DNA of 22,875 nt from Silene noctiflora (Eukaryota; Streptophyta; Magnoliopsida; Caryophyllales; Caryophyllaceae): assembly GCA_009801015.1 (NCBI GenBank), contig VHZZ01024153.1, positions 931 through 23,805 on the forward strand, in the 5' to 3' direction. The translations under genes were made by a program, and so were the position numbers. This document shows, piece after piece, positions 10,101 to 19,100 of this stretch (its first letter is position 1; each line of letters starts with the position of its first letter). The notes beneath the pieces were generated by a model. The model searched no databases, was not told the origin of the DNA, and worked only from the letters and a program-made list of their open reading frames with translations.

Positions 10101-13100
10101 CGGCGATGATAAAATTACATTTATTCTTAATAAATCATTAAAACATCCCGAGTCATCTACTTGTCATATGATTAACACTGTTGATTTTAATACTGATAAC
10201 TACCTTTCTTCATGTTTGGATAGAACTCATCCTGACGCCCCTACTGTTGCGTCGGGAACATGGAGTAAGGAGGTAGATGACATAGAGAAGCTAATCTATA
10301 GAGATAACCAACTTCCTGCGACGGTTTATAGCATTGAGGTGAGTGAAGATTTAGAAGCTGAGCTTGATGCTCTGGAGGCTGAGATTTTCAAAGATGAGCT
10401 CGTCGCTGCGGTAGGTGGAGATGTGATTTTTCCTATAGGAGAGATTGTATCTTCTTGTCCCGTAAATGCTAAGGTAGAAGGTGTAAACAGTCCGATCTCC
10501 CTTTCATCTTAGATTTTGAGTTTGATGAGCCTCCACTACATTCTCTAGCAACTCTTTATGCTTCTATTATCTTTTAGTGCTCCCTAAGCCTGTGTGTAGT
10601 ACAAGCACTACTCCTTGACTTACTAATGCGTGCTTTGAGTTGTTTTGACCATGCATTGAGTGAGCATTCAGTTTTAAGTCCAAGAAGTGTCCCACATGGT
10701 GTACACTCGATCGAGTATTGGTGGACTCGATCGAGTATCCATGGTCCTGGGTCTGATGTAGTTGCTCGTGCTCGTGAAGGAAATGCGCAGTTGGTTGCTG
10801 TTATCCCCTGTTTTGCAGCTGGTTTGGCGGAACCTCTATGCTTACACGGTATTCTCTTCCCTTGTATCTACTTTTATTGTATTATCTTAGTTATTTCTCC
10901 TTATTCCTTTGTTAGTAGTGTCCTTTAGGTTGCTGGATATCTCTTATATTGTGATGTATGTGCTGTTTAGGTCACAATGAGGACACTCTGACATTTAGGT
11001 TTGGGAGAGTCTTTATTTTATCTTTGTGTGCATTTAATTTATGTTGTGCCTTAAAAATCAAAAATCCATAAAAATAAAAAAATTTCAAAAATCCAAAAAT
11101 ATGTTATTTATTTCTCTGTTTTAGGTTGAGTCTTGGAAATTGAATTTCAGTGATGATAATTTGCATTGTTTTTGCATTTGAATCCCATTTAAGTTATCCA
11201 TGTACATTGTTTTGACCGTTAGCCTTTGAATACAAAGTGCAATGAACAAGTTTGACCGTAATTGAGATACCTTATGCTAATTAGATTTGACAAATTTGGT
11301 TGGTAAACTACTTAAATTCGGTCTCATTGTCAATTAGGTCTTAGTGTGGTTTCTCCTGCATAAGTGTGAAATTAATTTTTTGATGCTTTTATTGTGGTCA
11401 TTTGACTAAGTACATGTAGATAGGCGGTTTTTACCATTCAAGTAAGCCTCACATAGCCATTGACTTAATTTTATACCCTTGAAATTGAGTTTATTATGTT
11501 AGCTCGTTTGAATAATTGTAGTCTTTTTCATACCATATCTTATAACTACAATCCTAGAATTTTCCTACCATATAGGGACAATCGGAGTTGTTTGCTTTTC
11601 ATGTTTATTTTACTACTAAGGTTGGGTTGGGACTTATAAATTGTCAATGTGGGTGCAGCGATTGTGTTAATTCCTAATGTCGGAAGAAAGGGAAGTATGA
11701 AGCAAAAAAATAAAAAAAATAAAAAAATCGAGAAAAGAAAAAAAGGAAAAGAATTGGAAAAAAAAGAAACTAGAAAAAGAAAGGAAAAAAGGAAAAAAAA
11801 AAAAAAAATTGTTTGCTTCATTGTCATTGTTAAGGGATTATAAGGAAATTTGCTAAAGTCAAATGCATTATTGGGAGTTGTTCATTGTCACTCGTGCGTT
11901 GTCAAAATTGAGATGATTTCTCTAGTGGGGATTGTTATTGCTTATATTGTGGAATTGGTTTTGGTTCCTCACATATCCATAACGTGCATTGGCACAAACC
12001 TTTTTTAACCTTTTCTACCCTTGCCCATTTGCCACCCTTATTGTCCTTGATACATGTACTTTTGTACCTTTTTCGATATTGTGAATGCTTATTAGTTGAG
12101 GAAATTTTTATCACATTAGATTGCATGCATGTTTCATAAGTCGAGTAAGTGTTCTTATTTCTTTCTATCTTCACATATAACTCACCCTTACATATACTTA
12201 TGAGTGCATGAGTGAATCCGCGAGAATCCGACTAAATTTTGTCTTGTAAGATCGAAAGGTATTTGGTTTGTCAATATTACACTGTCATAAAAATCTTGTG
12301 ACGTGAGCTGCGTCTTCTATTACCCGTGCCGATGAATTTATTTTATTGGTACACTTATGTCAATACTTTGTTATAGATATGGATAACTTCGGATTTGTAT
12401 GTGCATTAACATTAGCTCTGAGTTGTCCATTTACCATTTGTATGTTTGTCTAAATGTATTGTGTGATGCTTTGCTTGGGGACAAGCAAAGAGATGGTTTG
12501 GGGAAGTTTGATGAGTCATATTTATATACATTTATGTCTCCCCTTTAGTTGTTTTAATACGTCATTTATGTGTCATTTATGCTAGAATGAGATACTTCCG
12601 CATCTTGGTGTTTTGATGCGGACTTAGAGCATTTGTGGAGCATTTTGGAGAATAAGAGCACCGCGGATAAGACATGATGGAACACACGAAGCACTACACA
12701 GAAATCTAGAAGGAATAAAGGAAGAATACAAAGAAGAAAAGACGAAAACGAGCAGGAAAGAGATGTACTCGATCGAGTTGAGCAATACTCATCTAGTTCC
12801 CAATACTCGATCGAGTATGCACTGTTATTGCTTAATTCCAGAACTTCCTAAAGTCGGTCTATCTTTTATTATAAATAGGAAACTCAACACCTATTGTTAC
12901 GTGACGCTTTTATTACACTTTGTTATGCTTTATTTTACATATTTTACCCTAAAAAACTCACATGAACTCCAAAATTAGTTTAGCTTGCTTTTAATTACGG
13001 ATCTACATACTTTGTTCATTAAGCCTTTAATTACGGTATTCAATCTTTCTTTTAAGTTCTTTAATTTACTTTGTTCATCTTTTAGGCTTTCAATTATGTT

Positions 13101-16100
13101 TTCTATCCATCTTATTATTGTTATTATTATTAATATGAGTAGCTAATTTCATAATCTAGGGTGAAAGGGGGATCTGGGTTGTTAGAAGGGGTTTATCTTA
13201 ATAAATTGATTGTTAAATTGATTTATGTTGTTGTTTAATTGTTGTCCTGAATCCAGTTGATTAGTTACTGGCCAGGATTAATTAATTAGTCTTGCAAACT
13301 AGGATTTTTAGCGACCGGGCTAAGATTAGTATAGGCTGCAACAATTAAATAGAACTAGTTTAATGATAGCGACCGCATGTTAAATTAGATCTAAAGGACA
13401 TAATAGAATCGACCGATCTTATGACCTTAAACAACATATTTGCTCAATTAATTAGTTAAGTCACATCCCTAGACTTAGTGAACTTGATCTCTAGACTCTT
13501 TAATATTATTGATTTCGTCTTTTATTTTATTGCAATTAATTTAGTTAATCAAACCAAAATTCTACCAGAAATTGTTAACCTTAAGACAAATTATTACATC
13601 AGCAAATAGATTATTACCGCCTCCTTGTGGATTCGACACCTTTCTTGCCACTAGCTACCTGTTAGTAGTAATTTAGCTTTACTTTGATATAGGCCATACG
13701 ACTAAAACCTTATCACCCTCTGCTTTCTTTGACCCATCTTCTTTAATGTCATTCTAACTTCACTCATTTGTATACTACGCATAAGTTCCCGATTAACCAT
13801 GGTTGGCGGTATATGTACATTCCGAAGACCTTGCTCCTGATGTCCATTGAATAGGGTATCAAAGTAAGATCTCTATCTATCCATTTCATTATCCTGAACC
13901 AAAACCTTGTGGCGAATATCCTTCACACATTTAGCTCTTCCAATATCTCTCATCTTCCCGTCTCTCATATATACCAGTTTATAGATATCCTTCTCTTCGT
14001 CTCTCGTGTCCAATCTAACTTGATTAACTTTTTCCCTCGCATCTAACACCGTCTTTTTCGGTGCTCGTCTAGCCTCTTTGTACTTTTCATAATTCTCATA
14101 TCTCATTCATTATCGCTTGTCTCACTTCATCGTTCCACCAAGATGTGTCTTTACTTCATGGCTTATTACCTTTAGATTCCACATGTGAGTGTTTTAGGCC
14201 ATTCACCGTCGGTCCCAAGCCCGGATAAAGGAGGAGGGTTGTGGTAGGTTTGTGGCAACCATCGTTAAAAATCCAGTCACGCATTATAGACATGAATCGA
14301 AAAGATTTGCGAACCACCATTTCATAAAATTGTTTCAAAGTTCTCGATATAATCCCAAAGGAGTTGCAATCATTTTCATCCAAAGCCCGGTCTTTAAATT
14401 GTTTACTTATTATACATTGTGGCAATTATTTTGAAAAGTTTTAGGGAGTAAACGTGATAGGGATCAAGAAGTTGAAAAATTTCAGTAAAAGGAGGATTAC
14501 CAAATTCCAATTTATGCACAAGCGCCGAACAAAGCAAAAAATAAATAAATAAATAAATAAAGCCATTCTAGAGCCATAAGAAATTCTTCAGTAGAAAAAT
14601 GCAATACAGCACAGCAGAAGAAGTCACAAATTTGTGGGGACTCCTAAAGACTCGCCACAGCGAACATTATAGGCGAGAATAAAAAGGGATATACGTTTCT
14701 TTCTATGATTAATACTATGGATTTTACCACGGAGAGACAAATAGCACTATATATGAAGTCATAGCTAGTTGTGTAGGGACAACTCAACTAACATTATAAA
14801 TGAAGGCCACAGTGGCCCACAGATGAAGTGTGCCAGCTTACAAGCTACAACTATGCATTAACCCAAGCAGGGATAAATTGCTCACTAGCTCCAGTAAAGC
14901 TTGCTGCTTTTGGTACCCCACCTTTTGTTAGTTTGACTATTAGACCATGTTTAATGGGGGTGGGGGGAAAGGTGGGGGAGCAGGGTGAAAGGAAAAGAAA
15001 TGATAAAAAAAAACTCAAACCCATTGAAACCTTTGATATGTTTGAGTGCACAGAGGACCAAGGTGTGAGGTAGGGTGAAAGGAAAAAAGTGAAAAAAAAA
15101 TCAAATCAGCCAATGCAAGCGTGCCATGAGGATGAGTTAAAGTGCGTGAAAGATAGGATGATAAAAATAGAAAAATTATGGTGGGTTTGGAAAAGTGGGT
15201 TGTGAATAAAGAATAATAATTAAATGTTAGACCATGGTGAAATAGACCCATGGAGAAATAGACCCATGGATAAACATAGTCTTGGAGCATTTGCAGGTTC
15301 GCTGGGTGTGCTACATGAATTGTGTCACATGAAAACAAGCTATCTAGCTATTATAATTAAGCATAATAAATAACTAGATCAAGAATACATTAAAAATCTA
15401 GAATCGAGACACAACTTACAGCAATTGCGAAAGCAGCAGAGATCTGGTGTTTTTCATGTATTTCAGCTCCAATTTCTCGTGCAGCTCTTTGAATATACTC
15501 AGGAACAAAAGCTGTCTTTCATGAAGCACAATATACACAATAAGAGCTGAAACACCCAGCAAAAAGACTAAAATCGTAGAGTACCAACATCAATAAGAAG
15601 ACAGGAGCAGTAACGTTTTCATGACACCAATATCACATGCAAAACCTCATCCCTAGTATCAATAGTTATATACCCCCTCCATCCTATATACGATGTCGAC
15701 TTAAACCGATGTTTCTGACCATATACGATAGTTACAGATTTTAAAAATGACAATTCGAAAACAGTTTGCTTTGATGAAGTTTTATCACTTCTTATATTTG
15801 GAGAAACATTTGTCAAAGTTCACATCACAGAACCAAACCCCTAACCATCCACCTAAATGGACTCACCCATCTGCCATCAGCACTCGAGGTTTGATATGCA
15901 CCTTGTTCTCCCCAACAGAACACAAACGCTCGAATTTGAAAATAAAAAAACATGGAAACCCCCAAATATCTGAATGAATAAGAGTGATGAAGGGATGCTC
16001 AAACTTGAGTACAGGGAGACAATAAAGAGGAATTACTAATCCTTCATCTAAAGAAAGATAATCTTCCTTAAACAATAGAATTTAAAAACATCTTCAGTCA

Positions 16101-19100
16101 CAACTCATAAGATTAATACAAAAAAAAAAATTTAAAAAAATAAAATAATTAGGGTGTGCATAAGAATTTGGGGTTTTTATAAAATTCATGCAAAAGGATG
16201 AAACATGCTAGTTGCTGATTTAATTTTACATGTAATATGATTANATTCCAAAAAAAAGGCATACACATCAAAAAGGAAAAATATTCAAGTCTAACAGGCA
16301 ACTCTTCCCAAGTATATCGCAAAGATACTTATCCAATTACACTACTAAATATCTTGCTTGGACCGGTAAAAAAGTTGCAGACACATTTAAACAGGCAAGG
16401 CAAACATTTACCTTCCCAACATGCAGCAACTCTTCCCGAGTATATCGCAATCTCTCACAAGCCTTGGGCCATCTTTCATTATCCTGCAACAGAAGAACGG
16501 CATAAATTAATCTATCAAAACATTTAACACTTCAAGCTACCAAGCTCACAAAAGAAGTTGACATCAAAAGAAAAATAGAATCCTAATACAATAAAATAAA
16601 TAAAAGTAGCTCAAGACACTAAGATATTTCACGGTACAGGAGACATCCTTTTGGAAAACAAAGCTGCAGATAGTACACACAGATTCTACTCCACATGAAA
16701 AGACGTATCCGTGTATAAATTTTCTTCAAAGTGCTACCTTATATGAAGGTTTCTCCCAGACTTCCTACCAAAGCCAATTTTGGCCAACAACAACAACATC
16801 AAAGCCTTAATCCCAAAATGGTTTAGGGTCGGCCGACATGAATCATCCTTAAGAACCGTTCATGGGTAGTCACACACCTCAAAATGCGAAAATATAGAGA
16901 AGGAAAAGTGAAAAACAAAAGGGAAGTGAAACATAATACAAAAGTCAAGCTAGTCGTATAGGTTTTAAAATCGAAGTCCAAATTTCTTTTATAAAAAATT
17001 AGAATTTAAATCAAGAATAAAGATTAAAATGATTTTGAAAACCGAAATAAAACTTAAGGGTCCGGAATACCTTAAAAGTGAACCAAGTATTAATATATAA
17101 AAAATTGTTGGTAAAAACGTGTAATAAATCCGAAACGAGCAAATAAATTTTTAATTTTTAAAAATTAAATAAAAACACTAAATATTTCAAATAACATCAA
17201 AAACTAAAAATCCACATGTATCATTTCCCTCCATTGTGCCTTCTCCGTCACCATCCCCTCGTCAAGCCCGAGAAATCTCCTATCATGCTCTATCACTCTC
17301 AACCATGTCTGTTTTGGTCTTCCTCTACCCCTAGCAACTTTTTATGTTCCTCAGGTCTCCAAAGCCTCCTAACTAGTGCGTCTATAGGTCTCCTTCTCAC
17401 ATGGTCAAACCGTCTTAATCGATTTTTCATCTTGTCCTCTATTGGCACCACTTTCACCTTTTCCCTAATCATCTCATTCCTTAAGCGATCTTTCCTTGTG
17501 TGGCCGCACATCCACCTCTGCCACACTCATCTTTTGAATGTGACAATATTTCACGGCCCACACTCGGAACACTCGGAGCCGTAAAGTAAGGCAAGGCAGG
17601 CCTAATCGTCGCGCGATAGAATTTTCACTTTAATTTATGGGGAATATCTTTATCACATAAAAACCCGGTAGCACTTTTCCATTGCAACCATCCTACTTTA
17701 ATTCTATGAGCCACACCCATCTTTTTGAATAAAAGGTCCTACATATCTAAAGCAATCTGACCCCTCAACACTATTTCCATCAAAAATAATACTCCCCACC
17801 TCTGTCGATCTCTCGATCCCGCACAACTCAAATACTCGGTCTTGGTCTTACTCCTAGTCTTACTCGTACTCGGTCTTGGTCTTACTCCTAGTCTTACTTG
17901 TACTGAGCCTAAACCGAGGAGTCTCCAAAGTATGCCTCCATAATTCCAACTTTCTCTCAACCCCCTTTCGACTCATCAATCAACACAATATCATCCGCAA
18001 ACATCATACACCAAGGGATGTCATCCTAAATATCCCTTGTCAACTCATCCATAACTATAGCAAAGAGAAAATGACTAAGTGCGGAACCTTGATGCACCCC
18101 AATGGTAATGGGAAATTCTTCCGTTCTCCCCATATTAGTGCGAACACTTGCACTAGCCCCCTCGTACATGTCCTTTATGAGGTCAATATATTTTCGAGAC
18201 ACACCCTTTCTCGCCAAAGCCAACCAAAGTACTTCTCTCGGTACCCTATCATATGCCTTTTCCAAGTCAATAAAAACCAGGTCTTTCCTTTCTTTTTATC
18301 CTGATGGTGGTCCATCAATTGTCTCATGATAAAAATTGCATCCATAGTCGATCTCCCAGTCATAAATCCAAAATCCAAATTGGTTATCCGAGATGTCTAC
18401 ACATTTCCTAAGCCTTTGCTCGACTATCCGCTCCCATAATTTCATAGTCTCATAAGTTTAATTCCCCGATAAGTATAACACTCTTGGACATCACCTTTAT
18501 TTTTATACAAAGGGACAAGAGTGCTTCTCCTCCAGCAAGCTGATGACATCTTGTTGCTCCTCCAAATCTTGTTCAAGAGCATGGTCACCCATTTGATTCC
18601 TTTCTCCCCCAAGCACCTCCAAACTTTTATGGGTATACTATCCGGTCCGTCTGCTTTCTTCGACCCCGTCTTCCTTAACGCCTTTCTAACTTCACTCTTT
18701 TGTATTCTACGCACAAATTCCCCATTAACCATGCTCGACGTTACTTGTAAATCCCCAAAACCTTGCTCTTGATGACCATTGAATAAAGTATTAAAATAAG
18801 AACTCCATCTAGTCTATATTTCGTTATCCTGAACTAAAACCTTGTCGTCCATATCTTTCACACACCCAACTCTCCCAATATCCCTCGTCTTTCGGTCTCT
18901 TATGCGGGCCGGTTTATAGATATCCTTCTCTCCTCTCGTGTATAGATATCCTTCTCTCCTTCTCTCGTGTCCAACCTCGCATACACTTCTTGGTTAACTT
19001 TTACCCTCGCATCACGCACTCGTCTAGCCTCCTTATACTTTTCAAAGTTCTCATCACTCATGCATTTCCCCAAAACCTTAAACATTTTCACGTTTTGTCT

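Larger units (their letters stand above)
10513..12508 (+). other. Non-coding 3' spacer of the LTR element
   Basis: About 2 kb between the protease and the right LTR, where RT, RNase H and integrase would lie in a complete element. I see no polymerase or integrase motif in any frame. It has an A-rich block at about 11050-11100, a PPT-like TTTAGGTTTGGGAGAG at about 10995, the purine tract at 11686-11809, and at its end GACAAGCAAAGAGATGGTTTGGGGAAG, the usual approach to the 3' LTR in this group. Confidence 0.65.
6556..13715 (+). mobile_element. Athila-like Ty3/gypsy LTR retrotransposon, non-autonomous, complete ends
   Basis: Seen: two long direct repeats (6556-7810 and 12509-13715) that begin TGATGAG and end CTTATCA, so each is TG...CA. 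They are flanked by the 5-bp duplication CCCTC (6551-6555 and 13716-13720). A primer-binding site follows the left LTR, and the G-rich TTTGGGGAAG precedes the right one. Inside are decayed gag and retropepsin sequences, then about 2 kb of non-coding spacer. Known: the PBS type, [17 protein letters not shown] gag start and DLGAS protease are those of the plant Athila group. Absent: any RT, RNase H, integrase or env-like sequence. The element is 7160 bp against the 10-12 kb I recall for complete Athila elements. It lies antisense to the host gene. Confidence 0.85.
6050..15419 (-). other. Intron 4, 9.4 kb with nested transposons
   Basis: Lies between exon 5 and exon 4. Most of its length is transposon: an RTE LINE remnant in two pieces, a 7.16-kb LTR retrotransposon inside it, and a MITE-like element near its 5' end. 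Without them it would be about 1.3 kb, in line with the other introns. About 14431-14940 and 15283-15419 show no feature besides an (AAAT) microsatellite. Confidence 0.75.

Noticed and set aside
10626-10928. Possible env-like third ORF of the Athila element
   Set aside because: Only 100 codons, with no signal peptide-transmembrane arrangement typical of the env-like ORF. It contains the palindrome pair and reads as spacer.
11546-11843. Overlapping ORFs, Phe-rich on one strand and Lys-rich on the other
   Set aside because: Both are translations of the homopurine tract in the 3' spacer of the LTR element.
6242-14560. Target-site duplication of the interrupted LINE
   Set aside because: The sequence next to the CAA-repeat tail (AAGAAGCTAGAAGAAGAG) has only a weak resemblance to 14468-14485, within what an A/G-rich region gives by chance.
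17876-18329. Plus-strand ORFs of 142 and 75 codons
   Set aside because: Antisense to the LINE reverse transcriptase, whose FADD and HQGSALS motifs are on the minus strand.
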